64,000 bases of DNA from NCBI RefSeq assembly GCF_022430545.2, contig NZ_CP092488.2, positions 2,914,001 through 2,978,000 of the forward strand. The letters run 5' to 3'. The position numbers and the translations under genes are program-made. A model generated the notes under the pieces. The model did no database searches and was not told the origin of the DNA. It saw nothing but the letters and a program-made list of their open reading frames with translations. Positions 7,790-15,960 of the stretch are shown piece after piece (position 1 is the first letter of the stretch; each line of letters begins with the position of its first letter). Origin of the DNA: Mycobacterium paraterrae (lineage in GTDB: Bacteria; Actinomycetota; Actinomycetes; Mycobacteriales; Mycobacteriaceae).

Positions 7790-10700
7790 ATGTCAACAGG
7801 TAGCCCCAACCAAAACTCGGGGCATCCAACCGACCTAGTGCAGCAGACCATTAACGTACTTCAGGCCATATCGCCGCATAGCAAAATAACGCTCATAAAG
7901 CCGTTATCGGGAGGCCGGTCTGGGGCGCAAGTACTGCTATGCGACTTAAAGGCCTTCGAGGTGGCTGAATCCGCGGCTCCCAAATTGAACGGCCAATACA
8001 TTCTGAAGGTACAGACTGTCGCGTCACCCGATGGATCTTCCTATCAAGCGTTTCTCGAACGACACGAGGGATTCGCGAATGGTCACGTTCCTGATCTAGT
8101 ATTCGCCCATTCATCGAGCGGTTTCCGTATTGAAATCTACGATGTCGCGGGCTTTAGCCTGGACACTGTGCGCACGCTCGAAAACGTTAGTAAATTCGAC
8201 GATCGAGAAGTCGCAGCGGCGATCGCCTCCGCGGGACTTCTGGCAGCGCAGCTCGATGCGCAAGGCGAAGTAACTTACGATCATGACATAAAGATGACCC
8301 TGCGGGATTGGCTTGGCGCAGATTTTCCGGATAATCCGCGTGGGAAGCGGATTTCATTAGTTCGCGAATCAATTGGAGTAGAGACCGACGGGTCCACTTT
8401 TCATTTCGAGGGCGAACTACTTCCAGATCCTGTAAGCATACTCTCGTTATCTACGGATAATAAAATCGGCATTCTAACCGGCCTATCTCACGGAGACCTG
8501 CATCCAGGAAATATCCTTGTCCGTGGTTCGTTCTCTCAGGGTGCCAGGGAGTATTGGATCATTGATCCGAATTGGAGTGTACCCGGACCGCTGCTCTACG
8601 ATCAGGCATATCTCGAGGTAGCGCTCCTGCTCAATAACCTTTCAGCATGCCCGGATAGCCGATTCACTGCACTTCTCGGTGCAATGGACGATCAGCCCAC
8701 ACTAGTGCGGTCGGAAGTCGATTTGATGGGAAGCGTGCTTGTAAACCTCTTGAAATCGATACGTCGAAAGAACCACGAAGTATTGGCTGAAAAGGAACCG
8801 AAACGTGGCGACCTTTGGAGATTGCAATCGAAACTCGCGCGAATTGCAGCTGGTCTCAATTGGGCGGCGAAACCATTGGATGATCTCGCCCTTCAACAAG
8901 CTGCTTATGTATATGCAGCGTGGACGACACGTCAATGGGCACAGCGGCACGAACCAGACCTCTGGGAGAATCTCGTGTCAAGTGCGCGGCCCATTCAGAC
9001 TGCGACGATTGCCGCTGATGCGGAAGCGATTCGATTGTGGGATCCGTTCCACAAAGCCGGCCAGAGCATTGATGTTTATGTTATCGCAGATAAGATCGAC
9101 GCCTCGCACGTATTAGACTCTATGTCGACGGTCCCTTGGGTATCTATCATTGACCTTGATCCTCAAAGCGATTTGTCTGGCACTCAATCAACGCTCCTAG
9201 AAAATCTTAAGATCCACCGCCACACGGTTGTTTACGGAGAACGTGCTCAAAGAAGCTTACCGACCACTTCGACGAACTGGCTAATGGCGAATGGTTGGGC
9301 TAGTAGAGGCGAACCGTCTGCAAAGGATCACCTTGAATGGCGACGCCGGGGTTACCTCGCAAGAGTTCGACAATTGGTCGATTATGTCGCCGACCATACG
9401 ACGGCCGCTGACGCGGCAGTCCTCCTCCTGCATTCAGGACGGTCGAGCAATTCAATGCAGGACGTGTACGACTATATAGACGAACGTTATGGCGGCGTGC
9501 AGTATCGCCTCGACTTAACAGTCGAGCAAGACCGCCCAGGGTTTGATCTGGATCGCTTTTTCGCCAGCGTCGGACCATCGTTGGCCGAACTCAGTCCGGC
9601 CGAACGAACCCTTCCTGGAGCCTCGGGTCCCGTGCGGATCGACCCGGCCGACCTGTATCGGTTAGAAGTCGAGCTCGAAGTTTTGCATAGCGCTGTACTT
9701 CAGACCGAAGCGGCGTCCCCACCACCTACGGACGAATTTTGGCGCGGTCGTCCCCCCACGTGGGGAGAGCTCGACGCAGGAATCGATTTGCCGCGTGATG
9801 CTACGCCTGGGCTAATTCGAGACTTACGCAACAATCTGGAGCACAACCGGCTGATTGTAGTTACTCTCGACCATTCACCTGGTGCCGGAGGCACCACTGC
9901 TGCGCGCCGCGCCGCATGGGATCTTCATTATGAATATCCCACCGTTCTGCTCCGCAGGTATTCGCCGCTCACAGCTGAAAGAATAGACGAACTGCACCAG
10001 GCGCTGGGGCGTGCAGTCCTAGTGATAGCAGACGCGGCCGACATGGAGGAATGGGATTTTGGCGCTCTACTGGCAGAACTTCAGTCACGGAATAGTCGCG
10101 CAGTAATACTTTCACTGCACCGGTCGAATACCAGGGATAGCGATTCGCACCACATTTTCGACCCGATGTCTGAAAAAGAAAAAAGCCTGTTCATCGGCGA
10201 ATACGCGGTGCGCGCCGTAGATCCAGTAGCTAAGAAACGCTTAGATGACCTACGTCGACGCCGAATCGGTGAGGTCCCTGATCAGTACTTTTCGCCTTTC
10301 TATTTCGGCTTGTGTGCTTTCGACAACGAATTTAGTGGACTCGATCGCTATGTCCACCACCACACCGTCGGCTTGACTAAGTCGCAACGCGAGATAGCTG
10401 AGTACTTAGCCTTGATGACCCAGTATGGGCAGGGCGGGATTCCGGCCGATCTCATTAGGCGGTGGCTTGACGCTGATCCCCCTGAGTCCGGCTCGCTTAC
10501 CGACGAGTACCTCTCGTCTCTGCTCGGGCCCGATCTCCGTCACTTGGTCGTGTCTTCTGGTGGGTACCTTCGCCTACTGCATCCGCTAGTGGCGAACGAA
10601 GTATTGGAAGCGGATAAAGCCGACGGCTCGCGGACAAGTCTGGCCCAAGTGTCAGTTAACTTCATTCGTAAGGTAGCGAGCTACTTGGGGTCGGGTAGTC

Positions 10701-12529
10701 GACCCGCAACAGAAATGTTATTCAGCCTCTTTATTAGGCGAGAGCCAAACGAACAGCTTTCAGAACTCGTCGGCCAAATGTCAGACCCGGAAGGTGAGCT
10801 CGTATTCGAAGAACTCACAAACCTCTATCCAAACGAAGCTCACTTCTGGAACCATCGGGGCCGCTTTCATATCTATCGAGTTAAGGGTGACTTCAGTAAA
10901 GCGGAGGAGTATCTGCAGCGTGCTGTAGAGGAATCGGAAGGCGCTGATACGCTTCACTATCACACTTTAGGTATGGTTAGACGATTTTGGATAGAGTACG
11001 AACTGACCGAAGCATTGAAGAATAGAACTGTATCTTCGCCAGCAGAACTCCTTTCAGTGCTTAAACCACTTTTCGATAGCGCAATGGACGCTTTCGCCCA
11101 CGCGCGAAATGACGCAGCACGTTCGTACGGTTGGGTATCGCCGATTCAAATGATTCACTACGTGCTCGGCGGGCTGGTGCAAGTGGCTGGTGCGGACAGC
11201 CTTACTGCGTTGATCGAATCGAAATCCGACGTAACGCTATGGATCGCTTCTCAGCTCGAGCAGGCCGAATCTCTGCTTGAAGAGATCCGAGCCACAGAAG
11301 GTGAGCGACGAAACGGGGGCTATCACCGACGCCTGTTAGACAGCCTTACGCTGTTGTACGGCAACATAGACGAGTTACTCGAACGCTGGCGCAGCGCGAA
11401 GAAGGAAGATCCCGACTCCGTGGCGCTCGGACTCGTTTTGGGCCGCACGCTATTCGCTAGTAAGGGCCGAGATTGGTCGACAGTTGCAGAGGCTGACTGC
11501 CGCGAAATATATCAGACCATGAGACCTACTATTGAGGAGGGACGGGCTAAAGACGCCGATCTTAGGATTTGGTTTCAGGCGTATCGGCGATTGCCGGAAT
11601 ACTCAGAACAAGATGCCAAAGAACGACTCAGTTGGTATTCCGAACACCGCGACAGCCTCGACGCGTCGTACTATATGTATATATTGCAGTTCTTGGCTTG
11701 GCTCCGCAAAGACCTGACCACGCAGGACAGTACTCGCGTATATCTAGACAAGTGTAAAAGGCTGTCAGCCGGCCGTCGACGTGACTGGAGCTATGAATGG
11801 TACGGAGTCGAGCGTCGACCTCACATTCTGGTTCACCACACCGAATTGGGCAGGAGGAAGCGAGAGCCTCAAGGCTTCTGGGAGAAGCCGGATGAACTTG
11901 AGCGCATTGATGGGATAATTGATCGAATACGTGGACCGCAGGCAGGCGAAATTAGAGTCGCTGGTGGCCAGCTGACAGCATTTTTCGTGCCTGGCAATAA
12001 GTTCCTGGCTACTCGCGACATAAATGCCGCGGTTGACTTTTTTCTCGGCTTCAGTTATAGCGGCCTGCGTGCGTGGGAGGCTGACTATCCCGGGCTGCCG
12101 AAGGCGCACCGAACCGGGCGAATCACGAGCTCAAAACAGGGCCGTTCGGTCCCGCTCGGTGGCGGCATGGACCGGCCCCTTGGTGGTGATGGCACTTCGG
12201 GCGCGGTTGTTCAGGACCAGGGAATTGGCACAGGCGCACTCGATAAGAGCGCCGGCAAAGTCGTCGTTCAACAGATCGCTGAACAGCTTCCAGGCGGTGA
12301 TCCGCGGCGTCGAATTGCAGTCGTTATAAGTAAGGCCGTTGACACCGCACGCGCCGGCGGGCAAGCATTACAAGGTGTCGATGTTGGAAACGCAATCGTG
12401 TCCAGCCTCGGATCGTCAGAATACAAGCGGTTCAAATCGACCACGGGCAGCCTGAGAACTGCTGTCGAGTCCTTGGGATTTAGTACCGCAGATACCGAAG
12501 GCGGTTTCTCTGTAGATTTCCCGGACTGA
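7790..12529 (+). CDS. Giant kinase-like / STAND NTPase fusion protein, candidate antiphage sensor
   Basis: I choose ATG 7790 (1579 residues) because GGAGGGAAGG lies 9 bases upstream; the frame is open from 7652. Residues about 20-400 form an aminoglycoside-phosphotransferase/protein-kinase-like domain: catalytic loop HGDLHPGN at 234-241 and metal-binding IDPN at 258-261. A region near 428-640 with WVSIIDLDP (from 450) is unassigned. A P-loop follows at 695-703 (HSPGAGGTT, no Walker lysine), then Walker-B-like VLVIADAAD ending at 748. TPR-like helices lie around 1010-1070, an OB-like segment around 1384-1434, and the last 80 residues resemble an OST-HTH/LOTUS domain. From memory this order recalls SAMD9-family STAND proteins. 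Sampled lines are about 47-55% GC against about 70% in neighbours, indicating transfer. It lies between an integrase scar and a restriction system. Function is inferred. Confidence 0.72.
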   Translation: MSTGSPNQNSGHPTDLVQQTINVLQAISPHSKITLIKPLSGGRSGAQVLLCDLKAFEVAESAAPKLNGQYILKVQTVASPDGSSYQAFLERHEGFANGHVPDLVFAHSSSGFRIEIYDVAGFSLDTVRTLENVSKFDDREVAAAIASAGLLAAQLDAQGEVTYDHDIKMTLRDWLGADFPDNPRGKRISLVRESIGVETDGSTFHFEGELLPDPVSILSLSTDNKIGILTGLSHGDLHPGNILVRGSFSQGAREYWIIDPNWSVPGPLLYDQAYLEVALLLNNLSACPDSRFTALLGAMDDQPTLVRSEVDLMGSVLVNLLKSIRRKNHEVLAEKEPKRGDLWRLQSKLARIAAGLNWAAKPLDDLALQQAAYVYAAWTTRQWAQRHEPDLWENLVSSARPIQTATIAADAEAIRLWDPFHKAGQSIDVYVIADKIDASHVLDSMSTVPWVSIIDLDPQSDLSGTQSTLLENLKIHRHTVVYGERAQRSLPTTSTNWLMANGWASRGEPSAKDHLEWRRRGYLARVRQLVDYVADHTTAADAAVLLLHSGRSSNSMQDVYDYIDERYGGVQYRLDLTVEQDRPGFDLDRFFASVGPSLAELSPAERTLPGASGPVRIDPADLYRLEVELEVLHSAVLQTEAASPPPTDEFWRGRPPTWGELDAGIDLPRDATPGLIRDLRNNLEHNRLIVVTLDHSPGAGGTTAARRAAWDLHYEYPTVLLRRYSPLTAERIDELHQALGRAVLVIADAADMEEWDFGALLAELQSRNSRAVILSLHRSNTRDSDSHHIFDPMSEKEKSLFIGEYAVRAVDPVAKKRLDDLRRRRIGEVPDQYFSPFYFGLCAFDNEFSGLDRYVHHHTVGLTKSQREIAEYLALMTQYGQGGIPADLIRRWLDADPPESGSLTDEYLSSLLGPDLRHLVVSSGGYLRLLHPLVANEVLEADKADGSRTSLAQVSVNFIRKVASYLGSGSRPATEMLFSLFIRREPNEQLSELVGQMSDPEGELVFEELTNLYPNEAHFWNHRGRFHIYRVKGDFSKAEEYLQRAVEESEGADTLHYHTLGMVRRFWIEYELTEALKNRTVSSPAELLSVLKPLFDSAMDAFAHARNDAARSYGWVSPIQMIHYVLGGLVQVAGADSLTALIESKSDVTLWIASQLEQAESLLEEIRATEGERRNGGYHRRLLDSLTLLYGNIDELLERWRSAKKEDPDSVALGLVLGRTLFASKGRDWSTVAEADCREIYQTMRPTIEEGRAKDADLRIWFQAYRRLPEYSEQDAKERLSWYSEHRDSLDASYYMYILQFLAWLRKDLTTQDSTRVYLDKCKRLSAGRRRDWSYEWYGVERRPHILVHHTELGRRKREPQGFWEKPDELERIDGIIDRIRGPQAGEIRVAGGQLTAFFVPGNKFLATRDINAAVDFFLGFSYSGLRAWEADYPGLPKAHRTGRITSSKQGRSVPLGGGMDRPLGGDGTSGAVVQDQGIGTGALDKSAGKVVVQQIAEQLPGGDPRRRIAVVISKAVDTARAGGQALQGVDVGNAIVSSLGSSEYKRFKSTTGSLRTAVESLGFSTADTEGGFSVDFPD

Positions 12530-12668
12530 ATCGGCTGCCCACCGCGGACTTCGCCTAGGTATCTAGTCCGGGTGTCCGCTACGGGTTCCAATCGTCGGGA
12601 CCACACTCTTCACTTCAACGCCGGTGTGCTCGGCCAAAGGTAACGTAAGTTCGAGCCGTCGAAAAGCG

Positions 12669-12692
12669 GTGGGGTGTTGCTTGACCCCCCAC
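12669..12692 (+). terminator. Possible stem-loop terminator after the giant gene
   Basis: GTGGGGT (12669-12675) can pair with the C-rich ACCCCCCAC strand ending at 12692, with an 8-base loop and a small bulge. It lies about 140 bases after the stop of the giant gene. There is no clear U-tract, so this is only a weak intrinsic-terminator candidate. Confidence 0.3.
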
Positions 12693-12813
12693 AGTCGCCG
12701 TTTAATCGAGTGCGACGAGGCCAACCTCAGTACACCATCGGGCGGCGGACAGAGTGTGTCTCAGGGCTCCTGATCTTGGCAGTGCCGTGCTCGAGCTCGC
12801 CGCCCCCGAACGC

Positions 12814-13034
12814 TTAGGCGGGGTCGCGCAGCTCGTGCTCGACTGCGCGGCGAATCCACGACGAGACGGAGCGGTCGTCTGCCGCTGCCGCGGCGCGGAC
12901 TTGTTCCAAGAGTTCGGGTGGGAAGCGGACGGGGACGGTGGCGGTGAGCCGTCGGCGCCCTGTTCCTGCGGTTCTTGGTTTTCCGGATGGGCGTAGAAGT
13001 TGTATTCCTCGTCGGGGGTCATGGGATGGTTCAT
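12814..13034 (-). pseudogene. Ribbon-helix-helix (CopG/Arc-like) antitoxin or regulator, frameshifted
   Basis: The minus-strand ATG at 13034 has GGAGAGG just upstream and starts MNHPMTPDEEYNFYAHPEN, an N-terminus I associate with small mycobacterial ribbon-helix-helix proteins. After about 25 codons that frame becomes low-complexity, while a second frame picks up RRLTATVPVRFPPELLEQV, then DDRSVSSWIRRAVEHEL. That is a textbook RHH DNA-binding fold: one beta strand and two helices. A single-base indel around 12950-12965 would reunite both parts into a protein of about 73 residues, so this is a decayed gene or a sequencing error. No toxin partner is recognisable on either side. Confidence 0.65.
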
Positions 13035-13861
13035 CTGCCTCTCCGGTATTAGTCAGCGAGGTTTTTGGAGGCCGGGTAGCAGCCGATGGGGCGGCATCGT
13101 CGTGGGTTCCCGTCGCGGGCCCGGGCGAGGGCACCATCAGGACAGTGCCGCCGAGTTCCGCGAGCGGCGGATCAATCGCAAAGGCATCGCGGGTGCGGCA
13201 GTTCCAGACGGTGTGTCCGGGCAGCTGAAGTGCGCCGCCGGGAACACTCTGGCCACCTGTCGGAGCCCGGCGGCGACATGACCAACGCCGCTACCGAGGG
13301 CGCCGCACCCCTCGGACGGAGAGACCGCTGTCTGGTGATGACTTTGTCAAGGGGGGCGTCGGACTCTAGCCCCTAAGCCATCGATTGACAGAAATCGGGC
13401 AGTCGCGCATCAAGGCGCCGTTCGGGGTACGGGGTTATGGGTGCAGTAGGGCATTACGTCTCCACAACCGGCGCGGCGTACGGCCCATCGATGATCGGCG
13501 TGACCACCGCAGCGCCAGCGGTCAAAAACCCGTTGTGCCCAGAGTTCCTTCTGGTATCCACCGGCGGGGACCCTACGCGTTGGACTCCCGGCGGCCAACC
13601 CGCAATGTGGCAACCACTCGCGGTGGTTTCCGCGGCTGGCGTCGCCGCAGCCGATAGTGCTGCGTGCTGACCTTGATTATGTGGTCGGCCCGCCGCCAAA
13701 CTTGTGAACGGATTTGTGAACGAAACTTCGCGACACCGACGAGATCAGGCGAATCATGCGCGACGCATAAGATGGTGACACTGCTCTGACCTCGACATTT
13801 GAGACATGCGAATCATGGTGCAACACAAAGGTTCTTACTCATAACCCAGCGATTGCGAGCG
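13035..13861. other. Gene-poor stretch within the island
   Basis: I see no supportable gene here. Open frames on both strands overlap one another, have no recognisable motifs and no convincing ribosome-binding sites. A short direct repeat of TTGTGAACG occurs near 13700-13720. The stretch probably holds decayed remnants of the mobile element. Confidence 0.5.
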
Positions 13862-14233
13862 ATGGCCCGCTACCAACTGAGACGGAGTTCCGAGAACAGA
13901 GCCTTGGTGGCTCCAGCAAATCACACCGCCGACTCCTCAGGACATGACTCCACCGCTGGCGTTGTCACACTGTTGTCACAACTGGGTTCGTATGGCTGGA
14001 GATGGCGAGAGGCAGCAGGAGGGCATTTTCGCTGGTCGGATCTCATTCAGACGCGCTGCGAGACAACAGAATTCGGCCGATGTCCGACAGGGGGGCCAAG
14101 TGGCCGCAATGGCGAGCTAATTGCCGCGGCATTGATTGCCGGCTACCCGATGCGTGAGCAGCGCGGCTTGAGCCCGCTATTTGGGATGCGGAAAAGCGAC
14201 TTAGACAGAGCGATTGCCGCCAGGCCTCGCTGA
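13862..14233 (+). CDS. Small hypothetical protein, possibly a fragment
   Basis: The frame runs from 13799, but ATG 13862 is the more natural start, giving 123 residues. The N-terminal half is low-complexity. The C-terminal part, with GELIAAALIAGYPM followed by FGMRKSDLDRAI, looks like genuine helical protein and could be a remnant of a replication or primase-associated protein of the mobile element. I cannot name a family. A tandem TTGTCACA repeat at about 13963-13980 lies inside it. Codon use is less GC-biased than in the host genes. Confidence 0.3.
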   Translation: MARYQLRRSSENRALVAPANHTADSSGHDSTAGVVTLLSQLGSYGWRWREAAGGHFRWSDLIQTRCETTEFGRCPTGGPSGRNGELIAAALIAGYPMREQRGLSPLFGMRKSDLDRAIAARPR

Positions 14234-14361
14234 CAGGGTCTTCCTATCGAACTAACACCGACTGGTACGCCGGCAACATGGTCGCGCTCGGCACTTTGTT
14301 GGTACCGCGTCCTGGTAGCCGCCTGGTCTACTGCAACAACGTAAATCAACTCCACGGACAA

Positions 14362-14832
14362 CTATCTGTGGGCACCGGCGTCGCGGAGTGCATCGCACAC
14401 TGTCGAGACGGCATCGCCAATAGCGACGTGCTCCCACACGCGGATGACAATCCATCCCGCTTCGGTCAGAATCCGGGTCTGTTCAACATCTCTTCGAGCG
14501 TTCTTTGCCAGCTTCGGCTCCCAATAAGAGTTGTTGGACTTTGGGGGCCGTCCGTGTTCAGGACATCCGTGCCAGAAGCACCCGTCCAGGAACACAGCTA
14601 GGCGATAGCGCGTGAATGCAATGTCGGGTCTGATGATGCGACCCTCGGCTCGCACTGCATAGTCCTTCCGGAATCGCAGTCCCCGGGCGTGCAGCGCGCT
14701 TCGTAGGAGCCGTTCGGGCCGCGTATCCGTGCGCCGTATCGCAGCCATGTTCCGGGACCGTGCTGGCGAGGGCGCTATCAACGCGGGTTCCGCGTTCCGC
14801 CCCGGCGCGTCATTCTCGGCTCCACCCGGCAC
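14362..14832 (-). CDS. vsr: Very short patch repair endonuclease (Vsr)
   Basis: The 156-residue protein has the standard Vsr layout: TRPERLLRSALHARGLRFR near the N-terminus, then RPDIAF with Asp70 (the position of the metal-binding aspartate), AVFLDGCFWHGCPEH (residues 79-93), and the C-terminal AGWIVIRVWEH. Vsr nicks 5' of T in T:G mismatches that arise when 5-methylcytosine deaminates, and so repairs mutations caused by a partner cytosine methyltransferase. That partner starts 114 bases away on the opposite strand, so the two are divergently transcribed from a shared region. Residues before about 28 are poorly conserved, so a slightly later start is possible. Confidence 0.93.
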   Translation of the reverse strand: MPGGAENDAPGRNAEPALIAPSPARSRNMAAIRRTDTRPERLLRSALHARGLRFRKDYAVRAEGRIIRPDIAFTRYRLAVFLDGCFWHGCPEHGRPPKSNNSYWEPKLAKNARRDVEQTRILTEAGWIVIRVWEHVAIGDAVSTVCDALRDAGAHR

Positions 14833-14946
14833 AAGCCGTACGGTACTGCGTGGGAACTTGTCCCCATGTCAGCGACCCCAGGTATCATCGAACATGTGTT
14901 CGAGATCCGGGTGCAACGATGGGGTATGGAAGGAGCAAGTCGACCT

Positions 14947-15960
14947 ATGGGACGTCGCAAAGCTACTGATGGCGTCGACGCAATAGAAGGGGCTCGACCG
15001 TATCGAGTAGCCAGTTTCTTCGCCGGTATCGGCGGATTTGATTTGGGTTTCGAGCACGCGGGGATCGAGACCGTCTGGCAGTGCGAAAAGAAGTCGTTCT
15101 GCCTCGACATCCTCACCAAACACTGGCCCGATGTTCCTCGGGCGGACGACATCACGAAGGTGGTTGCCAATGACATCCCCGAAGCGGAAATCTGGGCGGG
15201 TGGCTTCCCCTGCCAAGACGTCAGCCTTGCCCGAATGGGGCCCCGCAGTGGACTTAGAGGAAAGCAGTCGGGGCTCTTCTACGACTTTGCGCAACTTATT
15301 GGCGCGCGTCGCCCCGAAATTGTCATCCTCGAAAACGTTGCGGCACTGCTCTCTTCCCACGACGGACGAGATTTCGCAGTCATCATTCGGACGCTGGCCG
15401 ACTTCGGGTATGGCGTGGCGTGGCGAGTACTTGACAGTCGCTACTTCGGCATCCCCCAAAGTCGCTCTCGAGTCTTCGTTGTCGGATCTCTTGGAGACCC
15501 GGAGACCGCCGGCTCGATACTTTTTGAGCCCGAATGCGGCGACCGGGATGATGAGGCGCGCCGACCGGATGGGACGAAACCTGTTTCCCCCTTTGCGGTC
15601 CGCGTTGGAAATCCTAAGCAAGGGTACGTAAAGAAGCTGGCACATTGCCTTTACGCTGAGTCGGCCCGCCACACTGGGACGGACTGGTCCCGCAATTACG
15701 TGTCGTACCCGGAGGGGGCAGTCAGGCGATTGACACCCTTGGAAACCGAACGGCTGCAGGGTTTTCCCGACAGCTGGACGATGCCGACGCACGAGATGCC
15801 GAACCAGGAGACCCTTGAATCGGCGAGGTACCACGCATGCGGAAACGCGGTGTCAGTACCGGTGGCCGAATGGTTAGGGCACCGCATAGTTGCAGCGCTC
15901 AATGCTCAGCGCGCTGAATCTCAGACGTCAGAACTGAAGGTCACGCCGAGGTCTGCGTAG
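14947..15960 (+). CDS. DNA (cytosine-5-)-methyltransferase of a type II restriction-modification system
   Basis: I place the start at ATG 14947, preceded by GGAAGGAG 11 bases upstream, giving 337 residues; an earlier ATG at 14866 is possible. The C5-methyltransferase motifs appear in order: SAM-binding VASFFAGIGGFDLGF (motif I, 21-35), GGFPCQDVS with catalytic Cys89 (IV), ENV at 129-131 (VI), QSRSRVF at 171-177 (VIII), RRLTPLETERLQGFPD (IX) and GNAVSVPVAEWLG (X). The target-recognition stretch between VIII and IX is short, about 80 residues. The gene is divergent from vsr and its 3' end overlaps the convergent HNH gene by 40 bases, forming a compact restriction-modification module. The target sequence cannot be read from the protein. 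Confidence 0.93.
   Translation: MGRRKATDGVDAIEGARPYRVASFFAGIGGFDLGFEHAGIETVWQCEKKSFCLDILTKHWPDVPRADDITKVVANDIPEAEIWAGGFPCQDVSLARMGPRSGLRGKQSGLFYDFAQLIGARRPEIVILENVAALLSSHDGRDFAVIIRTLADFGYGVAWRVLDSRYFGIPQSRSRVFVVGSLGDPETAGSILFEPECGDRDDEARRPDGTKPVSPFAVRVGNPKQGYVKKLAHCLYAESARHTGTDWSRNYVSYPEGAVRRLTPLETERLQGFPDSWTMPTHEMPNQETLESARYHACGNAVSVPVAEWLGHRIVAALNAQRAESQTSELKVTPRSA

Noticed and set aside
12938..13376. Several plus-strand open frames of 90-96 codons near 13 kb
   Set aside because: They overlap each other and the RHH pseudogene, have no motifs and show no ribosome-binding sites.
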